Shown here: positions 19,114-27,428 of the stretch, piece after piece
Layout of the letters: the number at the start of each line of letters is the position of its first letter
Numbering within the stretch: position 1 is the stretch's first letter
Assembly (NCBI GenBank): GCA_964509545.1
Contig: CAZDXQ010000001.1
Coordinates: 310,001-374,000, forward strand
Reading direction: 5' to 3'
From: JADJWR01 sp964509545
GTDB taxonomy: Bacteria; Pseudomonadota; Gammaproteobacteria; Burkholderiales; Burkholderiaceae_F
DNA: 64,000 nt
Translations under genes and position numbers: made by a program
Notes under the pieces: generated by a model
What the model saw: only the letters and a program-made list of their open reading frames with translations
Database searches by the model: none
What the model was told of the DNA's origin: nothing

Positions 19114-20367
19114 ATGCTGCTCGGCTGCATTGCCGACGACTTCACCGGCGCCACCGATCTGGCCGGCACCATCGCCCGCACCGGCCTGACGGCCGTGCAG
19201 GTCAACGGCGTGCCCGACGATGGCCTGCAGGTCGATCCCGCGGATGCCGTCGTCGTCGCGCTGAAATCGCGCACGATCGAAGCGTCGGCAGCCGTGGCGC
19301 AGTCGCTCGGCGCACTGGGCTGGCTGCGCGATCATGGCGCGCAGCGCATCTACTTCAAGGTCTGCTCGACCTTCGATTCGACGCCGGCCGGCAACATCGG
19401 CCCGGTGGCCGACGCGCTCGCTGAGGCGCTCGGCGCGCGGGTGAACGTCGTCACGCCCGCCTATCCGCGCAACGCGCGCACCGTCTACCAGGGCCACCTG
19501 TTCGTCGGCGAGGCCCTGCTTTCCGACACCGGCATGCGCACGCACCCGCTGACGCCGATGACCGACAGCAACCTCGTCCGCGTGCTCGGCGCGCAGACCC
19601 GGCACCGCGTCGGGCTGCTGCCGCATGCGGTGATTGCGCAGGGCGCGATTGCCGTCGCTGCCCGCCTGAACGCGCTGGCGGCCGACGGCTGCCGGCACGT
19701 GATCGCCGACGCGATCGACGACGCGCAACTGCAGCTGCTCGGCGCGGCGGTCGCGCCCGGCTGGCTCGCCACCGGCGGCTCGGGCCTCGCCGAAGGCATG
19801 GCGCTGGCGCTGCGCGCGCAGGCCCGTGCCGCGGGCCGGGCCGCGATCGACTGGCCGCGCGGCCCGGCGGTGATCCTCGCCGGCAGTTGCTCGACGGCGA
19901 CGCTGACGCAGATCGAACGCGTGAAGGCGAGCGTGCCGCAGTTGCAGCTCGATCCGCTGGCTCTGGCCCGCGACGGCACCGCGTTGAGCGCCGCGCTCGA
20001 CTGGGCCAAGGCCCGCCTGGGCGAACAACCGCTGCTGATCTACGCCTCGGCCTCGCCGGAGAAGGTCGCCGCGGCGCAGCGGCAACTCGGCCGCGAACGC
20101 GCGGCGCAGGTGGTCGAGGACGCGCTGCGCGCGATCGCCGTCGGACTGGCCGCTGCCGGCGCGCGCCGCTTCGTCGTCGCCGGCGGCGAAACTTCGGGCG
20201 CGGTGACCGAAGCCCTTGGCGTGCGCGCGCTCGCCATCGGCCCGGAGATCGCCCCCGGTGTGCCATGGACGCGCGCCGCCGACGGCAAGCCGTACGCGCT
20301 GGCGCTGAAATCCGGCAACTTCGGCGGCCCGGACTTCTTTACCCGCGCCTTCGAAGTGGCCCCTTGA
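19114..20367 (+). CDS. otnK: 3-oxo-tetronate kinase (four-carbon acid sugar kinase)
   Basis: It phosphorylates 3-oxo-tetronate at C4 in the catabolism of four-carbon acid sugars. It is a 417-aa DUF1537-family kinase with N-terminal GCIADDFTGATDLAG containing the conserved Asp pair, an internal TPAYPRNARTVYQGHLFV, GSCSTATLTQIER near ~255-267, and a C-terminal nucleotide domain (FVVAGGETSGAVTEALG). The ATG at 19114 has AGGAG at 19103-19107. It is followed by the matching decarboxylase otnC after 15 bases, which strengthens the assignment. Confidence 0.92.
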   Translation: MLLGCIADDFTGATDLAGTIARTGLTAVQVNGVPDDGLQVDPADAVVVALKSRTIEASAAVAQSLGALGWLRDHGAQRIYFKVCSTFDSTPAGNIGPVADALAEALGARVNVVTPAYPRNARTVYQGHLFVGEALLSDTGMRTHPLTPMTDSNLVRVLGAQTRHRVGLLPHAVIAQGAIAVAARLNALAADGCRHVIADAIDDAQLQLLGAAVAPGWLATGGSGLAEGMALALRAQARAAGRAAIDWPRGPAVILAGSCSTATLTQIERVKASVPQLQLDPLALARDGTALSAALDWAKARLGEQPLLIYASASPEKVAAAQRQLGRERAAQVVEDALRAIAVGLAAAGARRFVVAGGETSGAVTEALGVRALAIGPEIAPGVPWTRAADGKPYALALKSGNFGGPDFFTRAFEVAP

Positions 20368-20382
20368 AGGGGCGGCGCCACG

Positions 20383-21015
20383 ATGAACGAAACCGCCGCC
20401 CGCGACGCGATCGTGCGCATCGCCCGCTCGATGTTCGAGCGCGGGCTGACGCACGGCTCCACCGGCAACATCAGTCTGCGCACCGGCGACGGCTGGCTGA
20501 TGACGCCAACCGGTTCGAGCTTCGGCGATCTCGACCCGGCGCGGCTGTCGAGGCTCGACGCCGCTGGCCGGCACGTCGACGGCGATGCGCCGACCAAGGA
20601 GGCCTTCCTGCACCGCGCGATGTACGACGAGCAGCCGCGCTTTGCCGCCGTCGTTCACCTGCACTCGCTGCATTCGGTGGCGGTGTCGGTGCTGGCTGAC
20701 GTCGACGCCGACGACGTGCTGCCGCCGCTGACCGCCTACTACGTGATGCGTGTCGGACGCCTGCCGCTGGTGCCCTACTTCGCGCCGGGCGACGCCAGGC
20801 TCGCCGAGGCGGTGCGCGGCTACGCCGGAGCCCACCACGCGCTGCTGCTCGCCAACCACGGCCCGGTGGTCGCCGGAACGTCGCTGGCCGCAGCGGCGGA
20901 CGCAATCGAGGAACTGGAAGCCACCGCGCGCCTGTATCTGCTGCTGCGCCACGAGCGGCTGCGGCCGCTGACCGGCGAGCAGGTCGGCGAGTTGCGCCGG
21001 CGTTATCCGTCCTGA
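20383..21015 (+). CDS. otnC: 3-oxo-tetronate 4-phosphate decarboxylase (class II aldolase family)
   Basis: It converts 3-oxo-tetronate 4-phosphate to dihydroxyacetone phosphate and CO2, following OtnK. It is a 210-aa class II aldolase/adducin-family protein. Conserved features are the N-terminal GSTGNISLRTGDGWLMTPTG, zinc ligands in VVHLHSLHSV, and LLANHGPVVAG. Length is typical. The gene is cotranscribed with otnK by position. The 3' end overlaps the convergent esterase gene by 13 bases. Without a nearby tetronate dehydrogenase or isomerase, the full pathway is not visible here. Confidence 0.91.
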   Translation: MNETAARDAIVRIARSMFERGLTHGSTGNISLRTGDGWLMTPTGSSFGDLDPARLSRLDAAGRHVDGDAPTKEAFLHRAMYDEQPRFAAVVHLHSLHSVAVSVLADVDADDVLPPLTAYYVMRVGRLPLVPYFAPGDARLAEAVRGYAGAHHALLLANHGPVVAGTSLAAAADAIEELEATARLYLLLRHERLRPLTGEQVGELRRRYPS

Positions 21016-21995
21016 GGCTGCGCGCGCTCAGCGGCGCGGCGTTCGAGGACGCCGGCGTCGCGAAGGAATTGCGCGCCAAGGTCGGCCAGTGGCGCGCCGC
21101 CGCGCACGCAGTACGGATGCCCTCCGGGACCGCCGCTCCATTCATGGCCGAGGCCGGGCACCTCGATGCGGCGCAGGCGCAAGTCCACCCCGTCGTGATA
21201 GTCCACCGCCGCGACGCTGCCGGCCTGTGTCTCGCGGCGCACGATTTCGATCCGGCTGCGGCGCAGCGATTCCAGCGCCTGCTCCTGCAACTGCTCGGCG
21301 CACCGCGGATGCACGACGGCATCGTCGCCGCCGTGGACGATCGCCAGCGGCGCGCAGGCGCGCTGCGCCGCGCCGAGGGCCGTTGTCGGCGGCAGCCGCA
21401 GGCCGCGCTTCATCACGTCGCGCGGATCCTGCAGGTTGAGGCTGCCGAGCAGCGGCGGCGCGGCGACGACCATCACCGCAGCAATACGGTCGGCAAGATG
21501 GAACGCCAGCAGCGCGCCGAGTCCGCCACCGGCCGAAATGCCGATCGCCGCCACCGCGCCGGCATCGACACGCACCCGCGCGGCGACGTCGTCGAGCATC
21601 GCCCGGATCACGCGGACTTCGCCCTCGCCGCGCTGTGCCAGCGGCGAGAACCAGTTCCAGCACCGATACAGGTTGGCAAGCCGGCGCTGCTGCGGGCACA
21701 GCAGGCGCACGCGCGAACGATCGGCCAGGCGGGTCAGGCCTGCAGCAAACGCAAATCCCAGCGCCCGCTGTCGGCAGCCATGCAGCACGACGAGCAATGG
21801 CGCTGCCTCCTCGTCGCGCAGCCCGGCCGGCGCGTACAGCCCGTAGCGCCACGTATGCACGGCGAACGGCCCGCCGAGCATGTGTACGCCGGCGACCGAG
21901 ACCCGCCCGCGCCGCCAGCGGCCGCGCCATAACCCGAGCCGCACCAGCAGCCAGGTGCGCAGGCGAAGCAGCCGAAAAATGATCCACTGCAACAT
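21003..21995 (-). CDS. PHB depolymerase family esterase
   Basis: A 330-aa alpha/beta hydrolase of the LpqC/PHB-depolymerase esterase family. It shows LLVVLHGCRQ (oxyanion region), the family signature YRCWNWFSPL, the catalytic Ser154 in GISAGGGLG, HGGDDAVVHP for the acid, and GLGHEWSGG for the histidine. A basic, hydrophobic N-terminus could be a membrane-associated leader, but no clear cleavage site is seen. It is divergent from the LuxR-type regulator starting 155 bases away and may be its target, although nothing in the sequence proves that. Confidence 0.88.
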   Translation of the reverse strand: MLQWIIFRLLRLRTWLLVRLGLWRGRWRRGRVSVAGVHMLGGPFAVHTWRYGLYAPAGLRDEEAAPLLVVLHGCRQRALGFAFAAGLTRLADRSRVRLLCPQQRRLANLYRCWNWFSPLAQRGEGEVRVIRAMLDDVAARVRVDAGAVAAIGISAGGGLGALLAFHLADRIAAVMVVAAPPLLGSLNLQDPRDVMKRGLRLPPTTALGAAQRACAPLAIVHGGDDAVVHPRCAEQLQEQALESLRRSRIEIVRRETQAGSVAAVDYHDGVDLRLRRIEVPGLGHEWSGGPGGHPYCVRGGAPLADLGAQFLRDAGVLERRAAERAQPQDG

Positions 21996-22149
21996 GCGGG
22001 CAAACTAACACGCGAACGGCGACGTGCCGGCCGGCGCTTTGCCGGCAGCACCGAAGAGGCGCACGCAGCCGCTGACGGCGGCGGCGTCGGGCGTTCGATC
22101 CAGCATCGATCGGCGATACTGTCCGCCCGCTCCTCGGGCGCGCCCGCGC

Positions 22150-24801
22150 ATGCCCTTCGCCCACACCAAGATCCAGCTGCCGAAACCGCGCGCGGCTTTC
22201 GTCGAACGCGGCCAGATGCAGCCGCGGCTGGCCGCGGCGCTGGCCTCGCAGCGGCTGGTGCTGCTGTGTGCGCCGGCCGGCTACGGCAAGACCTCGGCGC
22301 TGGCGCACGAACTGGCCCGGCTGCCTCCGGGGCATGCTGTGGCATGGATCGCCGCCGACGCCGGCGACGACCTGCAGCGGCTGCTCGACTGCCTGGTCAC
22401 CGCGCTCGAACCGTTCGACCCGCCATGGCGCACCGCGCCGGAGGCGCTGGTCGCCCGCGCCGGCCGCGCCGGTGCCGAGGAGCAGCGCGCCATCGCCGCC
22501 GAACTGATCAACACGCTCGACGCCTGCGAGGTGGCGCACGGCGTGATCGCCTTCGACGATGTGCACCGGGTGGAGGACGCCGCGTTCTTCGCCTTTCTCG
22601 ACCTGCTGCTCGAGCGGCTGAGCGCGCGCTGGACGGTCGCGCTCACCTCGCGCACCGATCCGCCGCTGGCGCTGGCCCGCCTGCGCGCCCGCGGCGAACT
22701 GGCCGAGTTCCGCCAGTTGCAGCTCCAGTTCGCGCGCGACGACGCGCGCCGTCTCGCGTTCGACGCCGGGCTCGACGGCGCGATCGCCGATCGACTGTTC
22801 GAGCGCACGCAGGGCTGGCCGGCCGGGCTGCGGATCGCGATCAGCGCCGCCCAGGGTGCGCCCGGCGGCCGCCCGCTCGATACGCAGCAATGGCAGCGCA
22901 CGATCGACCGGCCGTTGTTCGACTTCCTCGTCAGTGAGGTACTCGACCAGTTGCGGCCGGCACTGCGCGAGTTCCTGCTGCGCACCAGCGTGCTGGCCGA
23001 TCTCGACCCCGCGCGCAGCGAGCAGGTGGCCGGTGGCGGCGACGCCGCGGCGCTGCTCGACGAAGTCGAGCGCGTCGGGCTGTGCACCGCGGTGGTCGAC
23101 GCACCGTCGTCGACGCTGCGGCTGCACGACCTGCTGCGCGACGCGATGCAGACGCGGCTGCGCATTGAACGCCCCGATCTGTGGCGCGAGTGCCTGCAGC
23201 GCGCTGCCGAAGGCGAATCCGACCCGGTGCGCCGGCAGGCGCTGCTGCTTGCGGCCGGACGCCACGAAGAAGCGGCGCAGGCGCTGCTTCAGGCCGCGCC
23301 GCTGATGAACCTCGGCGGCTCGGCGCCGACCCTGCTGCGGCTGGCCGCCGCGTTCCCGCCCGCGTTCGCCGCCGCCAGCCCGCAATTGCAGCGCGTGCTG
23401 GGACTCACCAAGCAGACGATCTGGCAATTGAGCGACGCCGAGCGCCACTACGAGCGGGCGGAGAACCTCTACCGGGCGCGCGGCGACTCGGCCGGAGCCA
23501 ACCTCGCGGCCGTTCGCCGCGCCGCGGTGCTGGTGCCGCTCGGCCGCCTGTCGCAGGCCGCGGCGCTGCTCGATGCGGCGCGCGCCGCGCCGAGCGGCGA
23601 CTTCGAAACGCGGATGATCGCCGCCACGGCCGAACTGTGGCTGGCGCTCGAGCGCTGCGAGTTCGACCACGTCGCCCCCTGCTTCGACGCGCTGCTGCAA
23701 CTGCAGCTGACGACCGACCGCCTCGAAGACTGGCAGACGATCCCGCCACCGCGCGTGACCGCCGCCCGCGGCGCGGCGCCGCTCGTCGCCCGCTGGGCCG
23801 GCGAGGCATTGAAGGTGGCCGGAGACCGGCCAGTGCCGTTGCGCGCGATGGCGCAGATCGCGCTCGGCTGGCGCGCCCTTTGGCTGGCGCAGGTGGACGA
23901 GGCCGCGGACCTGCTCGCGCTCGCGGAAGCCGACGCGCAGTGGCTTGGCGAGTACGTCATCGCGCGCAGCCACGGCCTGGCGCTGCGCGCCGTGCTAGCG
24001 CTGGCGCACGGCGACCGCGCCACCGCGCTGCAGACCATGCGCCAACGCGTGGCCGAGCAACCGGCCGGCTACGGCGACTGGGGCCTGTGGCACGCGCTGT
24101 TCGCCGCCGTGCGCGTCGCCGCGGCCTGCGCCGACGCCGCGACGACGCGCGAATGGCTCGACCGGCTGCTGGCGATGCACCCGACGCTACCCGAAGCCAG
24201 CGAACGGCGGCTGCTGCCGGCGCGCGGGCTGCAGGGCACGCTGGCCTTTCTCGAAGGCCGGCGCGACGAGGCGGTGGCCCACTGGCAGGCGGCACTCGCC
24301 CAGGAAGAAGCCTGCGACCTGATGGGCCAGGCCAACGAACTGCGGCTGCGGCTGGCCGCCGCGCGGCTGCGCGACGGCGCACCCGACGAGGCCGCGGCGT
24401 GGATCGCACCGTGCCTGCAGCAGCCTGAAGACGGCCCGCGCGGCGCCGTGTTCGCGCTTGGGGCGCTGGCCGAACTGGCGCGCGCCGACTGGCGCGGGCG
24501 GCTGGCGCCGGCGGCGCAGGCGACGCTCGTCGCCTGGGCTTCGGCGCTGGCTGCGTCGGCAACGGCAACCGATGCGCGCGCCGCTTTCGGCGCCGCCGCC
24601 GGCGCCGATAGCGAGCGCCTGACAGCGCGCGAACTGGAAGTGCTGGCACGCATTGCCGCCGGCGACAGCAACAAGCTGATCGCTCGCGCCTTCGACCTGA
24701 GCCTGCACACGGTCAAACGGCACGTCGCCAACATTCTCGGCAAGCTCGGCGTCGAATCGCGGGGGCAGGCCGCGGCGTGGTATCGGGCGCAGTCGCGCTG
24801 A
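22150..24801 (+). CDS. LuxR/MalT-type transcriptional regulator with ATPase domain
   Basis: An 883-aa MalT-type large regulator. The N-terminus has a STAND ATPase: Walker A CAPAGYGKTS at residues 40-49, a likely Walker B region GVIAFDDVHRVED (~133-145) and TSRTDPPLALARLRARG. The middle is alpha-helical and TPR-like (~400-780). The C-terminus is a LuxR HTH (LTARELEVLARIAAGDSNKL then LSLHTVKRHVANILGKL, ~822-860). The ATG at 22150 begins MPFAHTKIQLPKP, typical of the family start, whereas the upstream in-frame extension is low-complexity. Ligand unknown. It is next to, and divergent from, the esterase gene. Confidence 0.93.
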   Translation: MPFAHTKIQLPKPRAAFVERGQMQPRLAAALASQRLVLLCAPAGYGKTSALAHELARLPPGHAVAWIAADAGDDLQRLLDCLVTALEPFDPPWRTAPEALVARAGRAGAEEQRAIAAELINTLDACEVAHGVIAFDDVHRVEDAAFFAFLDLLLERLSARWTVALTSRTDPPLALARLRARGELAEFRQLQLQFARDDARRLAFDAGLDGAIADRLFERTQGWPAGLRIAISAAQGAPGGRPLDTQQWQRTIDRPLFDFLVSEVLDQLRPALREFLLRTSVLADLDPARSEQVAGGGDAAALLDEVERVGLCTAVVDAPSSTLRLHDLLRDAMQTRLRIERPDLWRECLQRAAEGESDPVRRQALLLAAGRHEEAAQALLQAAPLMNLGGSAPTLLRLAAAFPPAFAAASPQLQRVLGLTKQTIWQLSDAERHYERAENLYRARGDSAGANLAAVRRAAVLVPLGRLSQAAALLDAARAAPSGDFETRMIAATAELWLALERCEFDHVAPCFDALLQLQLTTDRLEDWQTIPPPRVTAARGAAPLVARWAGEALKVAGDRPVPLRAMAQIALGWRALWLAQVDEAADLLALAEADAQWLGEYVIARSHGLALRAVLALAHGDRATALQTMRQRVAEQPAGYGDWGLWHALFAAVRVAAACADAATTREWLDRLLAMHPTLPEASERRLLPARGLQGTLAFLEGRRDEAVAHWQAALAQEEACDLMGQANELRLRLAAARLRDGAPDEAAAWIAPCLQQPEDGPRGAVFALGALAELARADWRGRLAPAAQATLVAWASALAASATATDARAAFGAAAGADSERLTARELEVLARIAAGDSNKLIARAFDLSLHTVKRHVANILGKLGVESRGQAAAWYRAQSR

Positions 24802-25278
24802 CGGCCCACTGCATCCTGCGCCCGGCCGCCCGAGACCGATGAGGCGGGCGAATCGACCCGGCCGCTCCGGTCTCGTACCAAACCGTCCTTCGGACCATGG
24901 CTCATTGCCATGGCTCCTCGCCGCCAGCGGCGATGGCTCCTCCGGTCGATGTGCCGGCGGTTGCGCGTCGACACACTGCCGTCTCATGGGCAGCGGATGC
25001 GCTGCCCGTCCGAGACGGAGCCGCAGATGTCCCAGCCCCAACCCCAGTCCCCGCGCACGGTGCCCCCGGCCGCGGCCGGCGTGCGCGCCGCGATCAGCCG
25101 TCTGGTGCGCGAACTGCAGGCCCGCGGCGCGGCCGGCGCAAAGCCGCGTCACGCGGTGCCCACGGCCGTTAGCAGATTCTTAGGAACTGCTGAACCAAGA
25201 TTTACGAACGCCGTTTCCGCGCGCCCGATACCTTGCACGCTGTCGCAACGGTCGCGGCAGCAACGCGGGAGAACGGAA
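24802..25278 (+). other. Gap of 477 bases with repeats and an AT-rich patch before the DUF2917 gene
   Basis: No gene is firmly supported. There is an 8-bp inverted repeat (24831-24838 with 24868-24875) and the heptamer ATGGCTC three times (24897, 24910, 24933). From 25168 to 25212 a clearly AT-richer patch is a likely promoter region. An in-frame ATG at 25027 with GGAG upstream would extend the DUF2917 protein, but the intervening residues lack domain character. Confidence 0.45.
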
Positions 25279-25584
25279 ATGGCACGCATCATCGATCTGC
25301 CTGGCGGCGAACTGCTGCGGCTCGACGCCGCCGCGGGCGACCGGGTGCGCGTGCTGTTCGGCGCAATCTGGCTCACCGAAGCCGGCCGGCTTACCGACGT
25401 GTTTGCCGCCGGCGGTGACGAGGTCATGCTCGACCACGGCGGCCAGGTCCTCGTCGAATCGCAGGGCTTCACGCGCCTGGTCGTGCCCGCACGGCGGCGG
25501 CGACCGGTCTTTGCCGGGCTGCTCGATGGGCTGCGCGCGTTTGCCCAGCGCTCGCTGCTGGCCCCGGTTTACGCGCCCCTCTGA
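25279..25584 (+). CDS. DUF2917 domain-containing protein
   Basis: A 101-aa protein matching the DUF2917 pattern: LPGGELLRLDAAAGDRVRVL, then FGAIWLTEAGRL with DVFAAGGDEVML and the end FTRLVV. This is a small beta-rich domain seen in proteobacteria, of unknown function. The start at ATG 25279 is chosen because the upstream AT-rich stretch looks non-coding. It is followed after 13 bases by the diheme cytochrome-like gene, and it may be part of the same unit. Confidence 0.75.
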   Translation: MARIIDLPGGELLRLDAAAGDRVRVLFGAIWLTEAGRLTDVFAAGGDEVMLDHGGQVLVESQGFTRLVVPARRRRPVFAGLLDGLRAFAQRSLLAPVYAPL

Positions 25585-25597
25585 AGGACGCCGGGCC

Positions 25598-26641
25598 ATG
25601 AACGTCTTCATCGCCGCCGCCGCTGCTGCCGTGATCGCGACGGCCACCCTGCCGGCTGCGACAACAGGGGCCGAACCGGCGCCCCTGCCGCAATGGCTGA
25701 GCGGCACGGGGCTGTTCGTGCCCGGCTCGACCACCGTGCGCGCCGGGCACATCGCCTTTTCGCCGCAGTACCCGCTGTGGTCCGACGGCACCGGCAAGCG
25801 GCGCTGGATCTCTGTGCCTCCCGGCGCGTCGATCGACGCCTCGAAGCCGGATGCATGGGAGTTCCCGGTCGGAACCCGGCTGTGGAAGGAGTTCAGCTTC
25901 GGCCGCGCCATCGAGACGCGATATATCGAGCGGCTGGCCGACGGCTCCTGGCGCTTTGCCGCGTATGTGTGGAACGACGCCGGCACCGACGCCGAACTCG
26001 CGCCGGTGCGAGGCGCGGTGCTCGCAGTGGCCGCGGCGCCGGGCGGTCAGTACAAGGTCCCGGGGCGGTTCGACTGCCTGGCCTGCCATGAGGGCGGCTC
26101 GGTGCCGGTGCTCGGCTTCAGCGCGCTGCAGCTTTCGCCCGACCGCGATCCGCTGGCGCCGCACGCCGATCCTAAGACTTCAGCGTTCGCCGACCTGAGG
26201 AGCCTGGCCGGGCGCGGGCTGATCCGCAACCTGCCGCAGAAGTTGCTCGATGACCCGCCGCGCATCGCCGAGACATCGCCGACGGCACGCGCGGCGCTCG
26301 GCTACCTGCACGGCAACTGCGGCCATTGCCACAACGACAGCGGTGCGCTCGCTTCGCTCGACCTGGCGCTGGCGCAGCGGGCGGCGGCGCCGGACGAAAG
26401 CGCCAAGCGAACGCTGAAGTCGCTGCTCGGCCATTCGAGCCGCTTCCGCCCGCACGACGGCAGCCAGTCGAAGCGGCTGGTCGCCGGAGCCGGCGACGAC
26501 AGCGTGCTCGCCGTGCGTATGAAGACGACCAACCCGCTGGCCCGCATGCCGCCGCTCGGCGTGCAGGTCACGGATCGCGAAGGAATTGCGCTCATCGAGC
26601 GCTGGATCAGGACCGATCTGCCAACCACCGAGGAGCAATGA
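25598..26641 (+). CDS. Diheme c-type cytochrome-like exported protein
   Basis: A 347-aa protein with an N-terminal signal peptide (residues ~1-25, Ala-rich, ending in TTGAEPA). Two heme c motifs are present: CLACH (Cys160, Cys163, His164) and CGHCH (Cys241, Cys244, His245). The N-terminal stretch YPLWSDGTGKRRWISVPPGA resembles proteins called SO2930-family diheme cytochromes. It is likely a periplasmic electron carrier or redox enzyme. It is followed by, and overlaps (ATGA at 26638-26641), a monoheme cytochrome gene, which suggests a joint redox chain. Partner enzyme unknown. Confidence 0.83.
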   Translation: MNVFIAAAAAAVIATATLPAATTGAEPAPLPQWLSGTGLFVPGSTTVRAGHIAFSPQYPLWSDGTGKRRWISVPPGASIDASKPDAWEFPVGTRLWKEFSFGRAIETRYIERLADGSWRFAAYVWNDAGTDAELAPVRGAVLAVAAAPGGQYKVPGRFDCLACHEGGSVPVLGFSALQLSPDRDPLAPHADPKTSAFADLRSLAGRGLIRNLPQKLLDDPPRIAETSPTARAALGYLHGNCGHCHNDSGALASLDLALAQRAAAPDESAKRTLKSLLGHSSRFRPHDGSQSKRLVAGAGDDSVLAVRMKTTNPLARMPPLGVQVTDREGIALIERWIRTDLPTTEEQ

Positions 26642-27237
26642 CCATGAAACACGCAGCCGCCCGCCGCCTCACCCGTACCGCGATCACCTTTGCCTTGCCG
26701 ATCACGGTCGCCGCGCTGTCGCTCGCCTTCTCTGCCCAGGCGGGTGCGCAGACGACGGCCGAGAAGATCGCCCGCGGCAAGTACATCGTTTCGACGTCCG
26801 CCTGCCACGACTGCCACACGCCGTGGAAGATGGGCCCGAACGGTCCGGCGCCCGACATGAGCCGCGCGCTGTCCGGCCACCCGCAGGACTTCAAGGTGCC
26901 GCCGCCGCCCAAGCTCGAGATGCCGTGGGTCGCGGCGTTCGCCGCCACCAACACCGCCTGGGCCGGTCCGTGGGGCGTGAGTTTCACGGCCAACCTGACG
27001 CCCGATCCGGAGACGGGGCTCGGCAAGTGGACGCAGCGCAACTTCATCGAGACGATCCGCACCGGCCGGCACATGGGCCGCGGCCGCGAGGTGCTGCCGC
27101 CGATGCCGATCATGGTCTACAACAACTTCACCGACGCCGACCTGGAGGCGATCTTCAGCTACCTGCAGTCGATCCCGGCGATCCGAAACCGCGTGCCCGA
27201 GCCGCTGCCGGCGGGCCAGTCGGTGGCGCAGAAGTAA
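26638..27237 (+). CDS. Periplasmic c-type cytochrome
   Basis: A 199-aa protein with a signal peptide (residues ~1-37, ending AQAGAQ) and one heme motif CHDCH (Cys56, Cys59, His60). A Met that could be the sixth heme ligand occurs late in the domain (PPMPIMVYNN, ~160). The start is the ATG at 26638, which overlaps the previous stop, with GAGGAG upstream; a second ATG at 26644 would work too. Coupling with the diheme protein suggests co-regulated electron transfer. Confidence 0.86.
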   Translation: MTMKHAAARRLTRTAITFALPITVAALSLAFSAQAGAQTTAEKIARGKYIVSTSACHDCHTPWKMGPNGPAPDMSRALSGHPQDFKVPPPPKLEMPWVAAFAATNTAWAGPWGVSFTANLTPDPETGLGKWTQRNFIETIRTGRHMGRGREVLPPMPIMVYNNFTDADLEAIFSYLQSIPAIRNRVPEPLPAGQSVAQK

Positions 27238-27300
27238 AGCCGCTCGTCGCCCTGACCGGGCCTGCCCTCGACGCCCATCGAGCGCAGCGCCCGGGTCGTG

Positions 27301-27372
27301 CCATCCCCGCGCAGGCCGGGGATCCAGACCTTTCGAGCACGATGCCACTGGATTCCCGCCTGCGCGGGAATG
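27301..27372. repeat. Paired REP-like palindromic repeats between cytochrome and NmrA genes
   Basis: Two imperfectly matching palindromic units in opposite orientation lie at 27301-27327 (CCCCGCGCAGGCCGGGGAT core) and 27348-27372 (ATTCCCGCCTGCGCGGGAAT core). Each is self-complementary, and the two are reverse complements of each other with few changes. The pattern resembles the dispersed REP/dRS3-type elements of beta- and gammaproteobacteria. I see no second copy of this element elsewhere in the window. Confidence 0.68.
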
Positions 27373-27428
27373 CCGCCTCCGCGACCGAGGAAACGCAGCC
27401 CTCGATCACTTCCACAAGGACCGAATCC

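Noticed and set aside
21142..23973. A 943-codon minus-strand frame over the LuxR-type regulator
   Set aside because: Its low-complexity sequence and overlap with a coherent STAND-HTH gene make it a shadow.
24897..24940. Three copies of the heptamer ATGGCTC as a possible operator or CRISPR-like array
   Set aside because: The repeat is too short and irregularly spaced (13 and 23 bases) to be an array, and no operator can be recognised.
25027..25278. An alternative start for the DUF2917 gene at ATG 25027 with a GGAG upstream
   Set aside because: The added ~84 residues lack domain character, and the AT-rich patch at 25168-25212 looks like a promoter.
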